DNA of 64,000 nt, taken from NCBI GenBank assembly GCA_015233565.1, contig JADFXM010000006.1:170453-234452 (forward strand), given 5' to 3'. Position numbers and translations under genes: made by a program. This DNA is from Candidatus Rifleibacteriota bacterium. Its GTDB lineage: Bacteria > Muiribacteriota > Ozemobacteria > Ozemobacterales > Ozemobacteraceae. A model generated the notes under the pieces. It was not told where the DNA came from, did no database searches, and saw nothing but the letters and a program-made list of their open reading frames with translations. This document shows, piece after piece, positions 54,377 through 62,198 of this stretch (the stretch's first letter is position 1; each line of letters begins with the position of its first letter).

Positions 54377-55435
54377 TTACTTGCGGGTCGTCTTAAATTG
54401 ATACAACCTTTCCAAACATTCACAAATCGCATCATTCGGCCTTTTCCCCATATTAGGAAATCCTCGAGAAAGCCTCTCGAAGTTGTACCAATGCAACCAG
54501 TGGTCAAGTGCCATCTGAAATTTTTCAAGGGATTGACTCTTCTGTTTTTTAAGAAATGGACGATAGAACTCTTTTAAAATTATTTTTTGAAACCTTTCAA
54601 AAAAACCATTTTTGTTAGTAACAGGGCTCGGACAAATTTTCTGCTCGATCATATTTAATTTAAGGAATCGTTGATACGAACATCCTTCAGGTTCATAATA
54701 TTCGGGCTTGCGATCAGTGAGAATAGTTTTAATCGCAATTTTTCTTTCCCGATAAAAGGGTATTGTCTCATTATGAAGAATTGCAAGTGCGAATTCTCCT
54801 CTGCGGGAAAGATAAGGGATCGCAAAGGAAAATAAGCTGAACGCATCCACTATTGCCTGTACAAACACATTTCCCAAGCCGGGAACCATCCCAAGAAAAA
54901 AACAGCCATGAATGAGCAATTCTCCTGGTTTTCCAACTGGTCTATGCCTCTCTTTAAAAGCAGGATTCCACTTTTCAATAGATGAAATCTGGGAAGGTGA
55001 TAAAGGAAATTTCTCTTTCTGAGCAACTTCTTCAAAAGCAAAATACCGCTCTTCCTTGTTTCCAAGTTTATTTTTTACAAGAATTTTCTGAACCGTAGGG
55101 GAGGAAATACAAATTCCTTCCTTTTGAAGAAGCAAGGACAAGGGGAAGCAAGCCAGGTTTGGAAATTTCGCTACAATTTTGAGAATTTTTTCTTCTACTT
55201 CAGGCGGGGTTGTTTTAGGATGCTTTCTGGGAATCTTTTTTTTATTGCTGAGTCCGTTAAGGCCGTGAGCTTCAAAACGTCTTTTCCAGAGATAAAAGCT
55301 GGTCCGGTCAATTCCGGCTTCCCGGCAAGCTTGAGAAATGTTTCCACCCTTGCTCGCTTTTTTGATTAAAAGGAATCTCTTTTGGACCAGATCTTCATTT
55401 CCCTTTAATTCCTTTTTTTCACCCTTTTCAGTCAT
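54377..55435 (-). CDS. DDE transposase, IS481-like
   Basis: 352 residues from ATG 55435. An N-terminal helix-turn-helix (GNISQACREAGIDRTSFYLWKRRF) and a linker (GLNGLSNKKKIPRKHPKTTP) are typical of this family. An rve-fold core follows: first Asp in QAIVDAFSLFSF, second in ILTDRKPEY, and the Glu in the KNGFFERFQKIILKEFY stretch. Some motif positions are softened (DRKPEY for the usual DNGxEF), so activity is uncertain. A 13-codon leader with a GGAGG site (about 55476) ends overlapping the ATG, suggesting coupled translation. Element ends were not found with confidence. Confidence 0.82.
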   Translation of the reverse strand: MTEKGEKKELKGNEDLVQKRFLLIKKASKGGNISQACREAGIDRTSFYLWKRRFEAHGLNGLSNKKKIPRKHPKTTPPEVEEKILKIVAKFPNLACFPLSLLLQKEGICISSPTVQKILVKNKLGNKEERYFAFEEVAQKEKFPLSPSQISSIEKWNPAFKERHRPVGKPGELLIHGCFFLGMVPGLGNVFVQAIVDAFSLFSFAIPYLSRRGEFALAILHNETIPFYRERKIAIKTILTDRKPEYYEPEGCSYQRFLKLNMIEQKICPSPVTNKNGFFERFQKIILKEFYRPFLKKQKSQSLEKFQMALDHWLHWYNFERLSRGFPNMGKRPNDAICECLERLYQFKTTRK

Positions 55436-55498
55436 TTTTTTCAAACCATGATCGATTCAAGGGGTTCATGAAATTCCTCCAAAGGACAATTTGTACAA

Positions 55499-56548
55499 TC
55501 AATTTGTTCCCACCGTGACCGCTTCGTTTTCATTAACAAATGTGAACACATCTGATTTCATTCCAACTTTTCGAAACTCTTCAGCAATTTCATCTGTCCG
55601 CAAAAAACGATTTCCTTGTACATGCTCACAAAGGTTCTGGGAAGCCATAAAACGTTTAGCTGAATTTCGAAGTTCAGAAAGGTCTGATGGCCAGTTTGGT
55701 TCCCAAATTGCGGCAACCCCGCCAGGTTTTAACGAATTTCTTATTGATGCAAAAACCTTGTCTTTTTTCTTCCAGACATGATGAAGAACCCGATTCATGG
55801 AAATAAAATCGACTTTTTCATAAAATTGAAAATCCGTGATATCGCCTTGCTTGAAATCAAGCCGATTAGAAAAACCCTGTTTCTCCGCCAAAGAAATTGC
55901 TTCTTTTATACTTCCTGCGAAACCATCAAAACCAGCTCCCTTCAAATATGGGAAATGACTTGCCAGGCGCCTTAGAAACCATCCATTGCCACAACCGAAA
56001 TCAATTGCAATTGCCCCGGGAGATTCAAGTTTTTTATAAGCAGGAAGGTTCGGGAAAATCTGATCTTCAAAAACTGGCACGAAAAAAGATTCGAGCATAG
56101 GCCCGAAAATGGACATGAGCCCTGGACGATCAGCAAAGACTTTATCACCCGGACATTCACCTGAGGGCATGAACTCTGAGGCTCGTTCGAGAAGATGTCC
56201 CGAAAACAAAGCTTGTACCGAAAAAGGCATTAACGATCCGGGGGTTTCCGATAAAAACGCTTCCCCCAATTCGGTTAACGAAAATTTAGCATCTGAAAAT
56301 TTCTCAGCAGTCAATTTCCCATCGCTCGAAACATCTAATAAACCAAAAGCAAAAGCGGCTCCACACCAACGTTCCACATAATCAAAATCCACGCAAGCTT
56401 TCTTTGCCAAGTCATTTGGACTTGCACTTCCCATTTTTGTAAGTGCCGAAAAGAGATTATTTTTTATTCCAATATAAGCAATCTGAAGGGAGACCCCACC
56501 CTGAACTCTGGCAATTATTTCTGCGCGCATTTTTTCTGAAACTGGCAT
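55499..56548 (-). CDS. SAM-dependent class I methyltransferase
   Basis: 349 residues. The N-terminal ~120 residues form an all-helical winged-helix-like domain of the O-methyltransferase dimerisation type (QIAYIGIKNNLFSALTKMGSASPNDLAKKA). The Rossmann methyltransferase domain begins at AIDFGCGNGWFLRRLA (motif I) near residue 190, with GAGFDGF, LDFKQGDITDF, FISMNRVLHHVW (motif IV) and SLKPGGVAAIWEPNW. The substrate is not indicated. It stands between the transposase and a repeat-rich stretch. Confidence 0.85.
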   Translation of the reverse strand: MPVSEKMRAEIIARVQGGVSLQIAYIGIKNNLFSALTKMGSASPNDLAKKACVDFDYVERWCGAAFAFGLLDVSSDGKLTAEKFSDAKFSLTELGEAFLSETPGSLMPFSVQALFSGHLLERASEFMPSGECPGDKVFADRPGLMSIFGPMLESFFVPVFEDQIFPNLPAYKKLESPGAIAIDFGCGNGWFLRRLASHFPYLKGAGFDGFAGSIKEAISLAEKQGFSNRLDFKQGDITDFQFYEKVDFISMNRVLHHVWKKKDKVFASIRNSLKPGGVAAIWEPNWPSDLSELRNSAKRFMASQNLCEHVQGNRFLRTDEIAEEFRKVGMKSDVFTFVNENEAVTVGTN

Positions 56549-56764
56549 CTATCATTTCTCCATCTGAAAGTATTTTAATTTATTAATATTGAAATGGTTG
56601 GTATGAACCTTTTCCCGAATCATATGTTCACACACAAATGATGTCAATGTTTTTGGTCAATGGCCACGAAACGATGTACACCCGATGACCACCGGGTAAT
56701 TCCAGAAGAAGTCTGAAAAATGGCGTTTTTGGAAAACTTGCATAATTAGTTGGGGAATAAAAAC

Positions 56765-56911
56765 AGCGAAAAAGAGTAAAAATACTTACCTTATAAACCT
56801 GCGCCAACACAAGTACAGAAAATTTGGAAAAAATATTTTTTTCGCGAATTTTTTTTTGAATTGTTTGATTAATTGCTAATGTCAATAGGAATTTACTCTT
56901 TGTTGCTGGGA
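56765..56911 (+). pseudogene. Decayed copy of the small membrane-peptide gene at 28161
   Basis: About 145 bases align with 28138-28297, including upstream bases (AAAGAG before the start), [17 protein letters not shown], and the downstream GTCAATAGGAATTTACTC. It has an added T in a T run, a lost start, and stops (TAA, TAG) in the transmembrane part. Confidence 0.75.
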
Positions 56912-56968
56912 TAGAAATCTGTAGTTTGACTATAAATCGCTTTTCGATCAGAATAGTAAGACTTTCAA

Positions 56969-57050
56969 TGGTTGGTTGGTTGGTTGGTTGGTTGGTTGGT
57001 TGGTTGGTTGGTTGGTTGGTTGGTTGGTTGGTTGGTTGGTTGGTTGGTTG
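56969..57050. repeat. Tetranucleotide microsatellite (TGGT)n, about 20 copies
   Basis: Uninterrupted period-4 run of about 82 bases. It directly abuts the 7-bp array. Confidence 0.95.
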
Positions 57051-57122
57051 ATGGTTGATGGTTGATGGTTGATGGTTGATGGTTGATGGTTGATGGTTGA
57101 TGGTTGATGGTTGATGGTTGAT
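57046..57122. repeat. Heptanucleotide array (GGTTGAT) x 11
   Basis: Eleven perfect tandem copies (77 bases) that overlap the start of the downstream ORF: the ATG at 57114 is inside the array. Neither unit length (4 or 7) is a multiple of three. Confidence 0.95.
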
Positions 57123-57449
57123 TTCTTGGATAAAAATAGCGAATTAGAATCGAAGAATGGAAAAAAGCCTGGCTTTTTTGTCAGTAATGCCGCTTTTTTG
57201 TCAGTCGTACTTCCATTTTTTCTTGTTTTTGTTTTTAAGTTGATAACGAAGCAATTTGTGATTAAATTGGAAGATGCCATTGAATTTCAGATCATTCAAA
57301 AATTCATAACTACGATTGCCTCGCAGGCAGGAATTCCACTTGCACTTCTTGGACTTCTAAAAGAGGAACCTAAGGATCGTGCCAAAAGCGCCTTATTCCT
57401 TGGGATAATCTTTTTTTTCCTTTGGAATATGGAAATACACCCTGATTGA
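57114..57449 (+). CDS. Small membrane protein whose start lies in a microsatellite
   Basis: 111 residues: a short polar start ([18 protein letters not shown]), then hydrophobic segments [31 protein letters not shown] and [15 protein letters not shown], suggesting two or three membrane spans. No conventional Shine-Dalgarno, since the upstream bases are the repeat array; TTG 57126 is an alternative start. Function unknown. Could be the 3' part of a gene disrupted by repeat expansion. Confidence 0.45.
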
Positions 57450-57730
57450 GAAGCGTTTAGTCCAGGACAAGCGCAAGCTTTTTCCGCTGTTAATCAAGTT
57501 TTCATGAGGTTTTCTTTTAATGCCACTTTAACGGGTATTTCGTATAAAACACCCATTATTTTGAAGAAAATGTTGGTGGAAAAATACGATTTATGAATCC
57601 ACTTTGAGGAGATTAATCGCATCAGATCAACCAAAAGGAAGCGTTTGCCCTGGCGTTTATCCCATAAAAAAACTTTTTTGGATTCGCATGGTATTATAGA
57701 TATTAAAAAATAGGTTTGCTGGAGGAAAAT

Positions 57731-59296
57731 ATGCAAATCTGCCAGAGAAGTAGTTGCACTATTTTCATTTTTTTGTTTTTCACTTCGTTTTTTTTCAATC
57801 AATCAGTTTTCGGAGCGCCATATACAGAGGATAAAACCGTAAAAATAACCGGTTCTCCTTCCTCCACCGCGCAGATTACTGCAGCGGACATTATCGCCGA
57901 ACGGAACAAGATTCCAGGCTGGCAGCTCTGGCATGGTAGTGACCGTGATCAAATACTTAAAGATGGAGCAAAGAGGCTTACCTCCTATTCCGAAATTTTA
58001 AAACTCGTTAATGAAACCGGAGATACCAAAGTACGGCAAGAAATCCTGGACGAAGCTTTATCTCGAATTGGTTCAAATTCGTCACTTCAAGATATAATGC
58101 AAGTGCTTCAGGATCCAAACGTCAAGGGAACACAAGCGGCTTTCAAGCTTGTTTCAGATGCATTTAAAAAATTTCAATTCGAGGATTTCAGAAAATATAA
58201 GCCATGGCAATTCATTGATTGCTGTGAAGCCAACGATAAATTTTTACTTGAAATCGCCGACAAAGTAAAAGATCCAAAAGATCTTGTTTCTATAGCTAAA
58301 TCTGCATATTTAAAAAAGACTTGTAACCAAGTTTTAGCAAAGGGTGTACAACTTTCTCCCAGTTTTGAAGATTTATACCAACTTACGATTAACACCTACT
58401 TTGGCAAAGGACTGGATGAGGAAAAAGAATTGGCAAAAGCAGCAGTTGAAAAAGCCAGTTCAATCAGCGAAGCTTTGAGAATAGCTGATTTGAGATATGG
58501 AGACTCCAGTGTTCGTTATGCTTTGCTAGTTGAAATTGCTGGTAAGTTTGCCAAGAACGTTGATGATATCGCCACACTTTCGTGGCGAATGACCGGAAAT
58601 AACGCTGGTCTTATAGAAATGGGGAAAAAATTTATCACTGATTTTACAAGTGGACGGAAGTATGCAAGTCTCATTAGTGGTGAAACCGAGAGAGAAACAT
58701 TTCTTCAGGAAGTCAGGAAATTCCCTCCTCCAACAGCAACGGATTCTTCATCCCTGGATGGGCTAATTTCTGAGGTTTACCAAAAATATGGAATAATAAT
58801 GGTTGATAGTCCTGCCGGGAAATGGAAACCCGAGGAAATCAAATTTGTACTATCTTGTTTAGAGAGCCTTCCGCCTTTCTTTAGAATGTATACAAAAACC
58901 CTTCGAAGAGAAGGATACAATGGGAACTTGTTTTTTTCCACCCTCGGTTACATGTATCAAGGACACACAACTGTTCATTTGACCAGCGGTGCCATGGAAA
59001 AAAAGAGCCAATGGAAAACCTTGGTTCACGAGATGACCCACGTTTTTGCTGACAACAATCCTGAAATTGGTTACAAATGGGAAAAAACTTTCTGGAAAGA
59101 TGGCGCCCCGATTAAATCTTCAGTTTCAGATTACGGGAATTCCAAACCAACAGAAGATCTGCCGGAAAGCGTTAAAGAATACTGGGCCAACGGTCCCCAT
59201 TTGAAAAAAAGCGACCCGGAGCGCTATGAATTCATCAGAACAAATATTATGCATGGGGTAGAATATCCAACCCCGATGTGGAATGTATCGGATTAA
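57731..59296 (+). CDS. Exported HExxH metalloprotease-like protein (possible ATLF-type)
   Basis: 521 residues from ATG 57731 (GGAGG 5 bases ahead). Signal peptide ~1-32 (IFIFLFFTSFFF ... VFGA). The body is a series of ~30-residue helical repeats (LKLVNETGDTKVRQEILDEALSRIG). Near the C-terminus KTLVHEMTHVFADNN contains the zinc motif HEMTH, followed about 40 residues on by an acidic PTEDLPESVKEYW that could give the third ligand and a DPERYEFIRTNI end. The arrangement recalls anthrax lethal-factor-like (ATLF) peptidases. Secreted or periplasmic. A paralogue lies 84 bases downstream. Confidence 0.78.
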   Translation: MQICQRSSCTIFIFLFFTSFFFNQSVFGAPYTEDKTVKITGSPSSTAQITAADIIAERNKIPGWQLWHGSDRDQILKDGAKRLTSYSEILKLVNETGDTKVRQEILDEALSRIGSNSSLQDIMQVLQDPNVKGTQAAFKLVSDAFKKFQFEDFRKYKPWQFIDCCEANDKFLLEIADKVKDPKDLVSIAKSAYLKKTCNQVLAKGVQLSPSFEDLYQLTINTYFGKGLDEEKELAKAAVEKASSISEALRIADLRYGDSSVRYALLVEIAGKFAKNVDDIATLSWRMTGNNAGLIEMGKKFITDFTSGRKYASLISGETERETFLQEVRKFPPPTATDSSSLDGLISEVYQKYGIIMVDSPAGKWKPEEIKFVLSCLESLPPFFRMYTKTLRREGYNGNLFFSTLGYMYQGHTTVHLTSGAMEKKSQWKTLVHEMTHVFADNNPEIGYKWEKTFWKDGAPIKSSVSDYGNSKPTEDLPESVKEYWANGPHLKKSDPERYEFIRTNIMHGVEYPTPMWNVSD

Positions 59297-59299
59297 TGG

Positions 59300-59322
59300 G
59301 CGTTTAAGAATTGTTTAAACGC
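59300..59322 (+). terminator. Hairpin between the two protease-like genes
   Basis: GCGTTTAA pairs with TTAAACGC around a 7-base loop; a T-rich tract (TTTATTTTTTC) follows 12 bases on. It may partly terminate the first gene or stabilise its mRNA. Confidence 0.45.
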
Positions 59323-59380
59323 TAAAAAGCACTTTATTTTTTCGGCGTTTTTGGTTCTCTTGATTCCTTGGAGGTAAAAA

Positions 59381-60868
59381 ATGACAAACTTTAATAAGAG
59401 TAAAATAATTCTTTCAATAATTCTTTCGATTTTGCTTCTGGATCCTGCATTCACATTTGCTGAAACTCCTTTCAAAGAAGGCGTTTCAATTACTCCAGCT
59501 TCAGGAAGCAGTGTGGAACAAATTGTTAATGACAAGAATAAGATCCCGGGGTTTCAAGTCTGGCGATGGGGAGAAAGGGATCAAATTCTTATCGAAGGTT
59601 CAAAAAAACTATCCAAGGTTGATGACATTATTTCACTTTTAAAAGAAACCGGAAATGAAAAAGTAAAAAGTGCCATAATCGAAAATGGAATCCATACCCC
59701 AACAAATTTAGCTGAGGTTGAAAAGCTGATTGAATCCTCGGGAGATATTGAAACTCGACTTAAAATTTTGCAGGAAAATTCAAAAAAAATTGAGAGTAAA
59801 AAAATTCCTGAAATTGCTCAAAACATAGCTCAAATGTATGATTCCACTACAGATAAATTCAAAAATGCATACGATCAGGCGATTTTGAAAGCAATTCCAA
59901 ATGCCAATAATTTTTCGGAATTCATTCGACTCGTTGATTCTATGAAAGTTCCAAAAGACAAAGACCAAGCTTTGAAAGATGGAATGCGTTTCGCCGAAAG
60001 TTGGTATGATTATGCAGTTTTAAGCCGAAGAGCCGATGAACCCCTCAGGTCGCAAATTCTCGAAGAGGGATTGAAAAAATGTTCCACTTTTGCTGAAATT
60101 GTCGACTTGGGAAAATATTCTTTTAAGCCGGAACTAACCGACAAATTTGTTCAAAAAGCTCTTCCGCTCGCCAAAACTTCCCAAGACCTGAAAACCCTTT
60201 CATTGATGACAATGAACCCGGCTATTCTGTCAGAAATTGCCAAAATGAATCTTCCTGATTCAGAAGGGCAATCATCTTATCGACGCCTCGCATTGATTGA
60301 GGAAATTAGAACCCAATACGGGTTATATGTGCGGGATGATTTAGGTGGTGCCTGGTGGTCTTGCGACCAACTTCAGTGGATTAAGGAGACTTTGGCCAAA
60401 CTCCCCAAAAGCTTCATTAAATCGACAGCTGAACTGTACCCATCTGTCGAGGAGGTAACTAGCACTACAGGATTCACAACCCAAACAGTTTCGGATGGAA
60501 AAAACGGAACGCAATATGGAGACGTTGAATCCAGGATCACCGAAATTGGCTGCCGGGACAAAAAAACATTTCAGGAAGCCCTTGTCCGTGAGCTGGCACA
60601 TGCCTTTTACTTCAACCACAATGATATGGCACAGGAATTCAGAACTAAATTCTGGCCTGACTCCAAGAATGAGGGTAGGCGCAACACATTATCCCCAAAA
60701 GATTGTGGAAAACCAGCCACCCCATCGGTTTCAGCAGTAGGAAACAGCATGCCCCGGGAAGATTTCGCAGAATCAGCCAGAATGTTTCTCGAAAACCCGG
60801 AAGGACTGAAAGCCGCTTCCCCGGAAAGATATAATTTCCTAAAAGAAAAAGTTTTTTCAAATAGTTAA
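59381..60868 (+). CDS. Paralogue of the preceding protease-like protein with a broken zinc motif
   Basis: 495 residues; GGAGG 6 bases before the ATG. Signal peptide ~1-26 (IILSIILSILLLDPAFTFAE). It shares the N-terminal NDKNKIPGFQVWRWGERDQIL with the gene before it (NKIPGWQLWHGSDRDQIL), the helical repeats, and the C-terminal layout. At the active site the sequence is LVRELAHAF, so the first zinc His of HExxH is Arg. The downstream acidic motif EDFAESARMFL, the third-ligand type in ATLF proteins, is better preserved than in the first gene. Probably inactive; perhaps an inhibitor, chaperone or partner of the first protein. Confidence 0.75.
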   Translation: MTNFNKSKIILSIILSILLLDPAFTFAETPFKEGVSITPASGSSVEQIVNDKNKIPGFQVWRWGERDQILIEGSKKLSKVDDIISLLKETGNEKVKSAIIENGIHTPTNLAEVEKLIESSGDIETRLKILQENSKKIESKKIPEIAQNIAQMYDSTTDKFKNAYDQAILKAIPNANNFSEFIRLVDSMKVPKDKDQALKDGMRFAESWYDYAVLSRRADEPLRSQILEEGLKKCSTFAEIVDLGKYSFKPELTDKFVQKALPLAKTSQDLKTLSLMTMNPAILSEIAKMNLPDSEGQSSYRRLALIEEIRTQYGLYVRDDLGGAWWSCDQLQWIKETLAKLPKSFIKSTAELYPSVEEVTSTTGFTTQTVSDGKNGTQYGDVESRITEIGCRDKKTFQEALVRELAHAFYFNHNDMAQEFRTKFWPDSKNEGRRNTLSPKDCGKPATPSVSAVGNSMPREDFAESARMFLENPEGLKAASPERYNFLKEKVFSNS

Positions 60869-61104
60869 AAGTAGTCCAAACCTTGAAATTCCTTTTTAAA
60901 AACTTCGAATACAAGAAATTTAGTAGCCCTTCCGTCCCAAATTGCTCATTCGGAGATGTTTTTTTAATTTAGAAAAGCAAAAAAGGCTGATCCGTTTTTA
61001 ACATTCGAGATCGAACATAATAAATAAAGTACTGAAATGCAGTTTTCTAAGTTGTACCAGTTTATCCCCAGCAAATTATTATTTCTTAAGGAATTAATTA
61101 AATT

Positions 61105-61893
61105 ATGAAACTAGTTGAGATTGGTAAAGATACAGAAGGGACTTTTTTCAGGTGCATGCATGACGAGCGCCCTGAAAATCCCGGTGAAACACAGTTGCGC
61201 CGCCGCTGGTATGAAAAATACAAAACAAAAGGACTACGAGCAAAGGTTCTACTGAATAATGACGACAAAGTAGTTGGTCTTTGTCAGTATTTACCTATAG
61301 AGCATTCGAATCTTTTAGGTGAAAACCTCTTTACCATCCTCTGCATCGCAATCCATGGCTATGAGCATCTTATAGGGAATCAGCAGGGAAAAGGATACGG
61401 AAAATTCATGCTCAATTGCATTGAACAAGATGCGAAAGACTCAGGAGCCATTGGAATAGCGGTCCGCGCTGATGAATTTCCAGAGCAGCCTAAATTCAGC
61501 TCAGCGCCATTCTATGATCACATGGGTTATTCACGCCTCGAAAAAAGAGGATTCGAAGTTTTAGTTTGGAAACCGTTTGCCAAAAATGCGCAAGCACCTT
61601 CATTGCTCCACCCCAATCGAACACCAACCAAGAGCCCTGAAAAAAACAAACTTACTGTATTTTCAAATGGCTGGTGCATGATCGATTGCAGAAACTGTAA
61701 TTCCGCAAGAAACGCAGTGGTTGGAATTGAGAATCAAGTGATTTACGAGGAAATCGACACTTCGGAGAGAGCAAATATGCTCTCTCACGGCATCGAAGAA
61801 GGGGTTTTCCTAAATGGTTCCCCTTTCAAAAACTTCGGAGATCGTTGGACAAGCGAAGAGTTACGAGACGAGCTACTTCGTTTGTCAAAATAG
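61105..61893 (+). CDS. GNAT acetyltransferase with C-terminal YoaP-like domain
   Basis: 262 residues. The N-terminal ~160 residues are a GNAT fold with the acetyl-CoA loop QQGKGYGKFML and a following APFYDHMGYSRL. After a Lys/Pro linker, residues ~180-262 form a YoaP-like thioredoxin-fold domain (VFSNGWCMIDCRNCNSARNAV ... GVFLNGSP) as in Bacillus YoaP. The substrate is unknown; toxin or antibiotic modification has been suggested for the family. Several Cys in the second domain might be redox-active. Confidence 0.82.
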   Translation: MKLVEIGKDTEGTFFRCMHDERPENPGETQLRRRWYEKYKTKGLRAKVLLNNDDKVVGLCQYLPIEHSNLLGENLFTILCIAIHGYEHLIGNQQGKGYGKFMLNCIEQDAKDSGAIGIAVRADEFPEQPKFSSAPFYDHMGYSRLEKRGFEVLVWKPFAKNAQAPSLLHPNRTPTKSPEKNKLTVFSNGWCMIDCRNCNSARNAVVGIENQVIYEEIDTSERANMLSHGIEEGVFLNGSPFKNFGDRWTSEELRDELLRLSK

Positions 61894-61927
61894 CTTTAAC
61901 TTCGCTTGCCATCCTACTCACCGCGAA

Positions 61928-62029
61928 GATGTGAGATATTTGGAGTTTTGAAGGTGAAAATAATCACAGTCACTTAGTAATGTCCTCTTTAGGGATAGTA
62001 CTTTTCCGAAAGTTTAATTTTTTCACAGC
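61928..62029 (-). repeat. MITE-like element, family 2, copy C
   Basis: Reads on the minus strand from GCTGTGAAAAAATT to AATATCTCACATC. The palindrome at 61952-61969 is CTGTGATTATTTTCACCT. It lies just after the GNAT gene. Confidence 0.65.
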
Positions 62030-62039
62030 TTCCACGAAA

Positions 62040-62152
62040 GCGTGAAAAAATACCAAAAATGGGAAGAAAACCCAAGTGCGAAATATCACAAACGATTGTT
62101 GGCGGGGTCCTTGGGTGTTGTACTTTTAAGAGGATCCCTAATTTTTCACAGC
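62040..62152 (-). repeat. MITE-like element, family 2, copy D
   Basis: Minus-strand left end GCTGTGAAAAATTAGGGATC, right end TATTTTTTCACGC. The palindrome at 62074-62091 is TTGTGATATTTCGCACTT. It is tandem to copy C, 10 bases apart, same orientation. Confidence 0.6.
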
Positions 62153-62198
62153 TTCCTCGCGCAGGGGGGTAATTGAAGAGCTTGCTGAAAACTCAATT

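Larger units (their letters stand above)
56549..57113. other. 565-base repeat-rich gap
   Basis: Holds a decayed copy of the small membrane-peptide gene (56765-56911) and two simple-sequence arrays (56969-57122). An 85-codon reading on the minus strand at 56628-56885 looks spurious. Confidence 0.5.

Noticed and set aside
54161..54577. 138-codon plus-strand ORF over the transposase end
   Set aside because: Overlaps the 3' part of the transposase antisense; no recognisable motif.
56969..57122. CRISPR array
   Set aside because: Perfect short tandem units without spacers; it is a microsatellite.
56948..57280. 110-codon minus-strand ORF with NQPT and NHQPSTI repeats
   Set aside because: The repeats simply translate the microsatellites, and the rest is antisense to a more plausible membrane-protein ORF.
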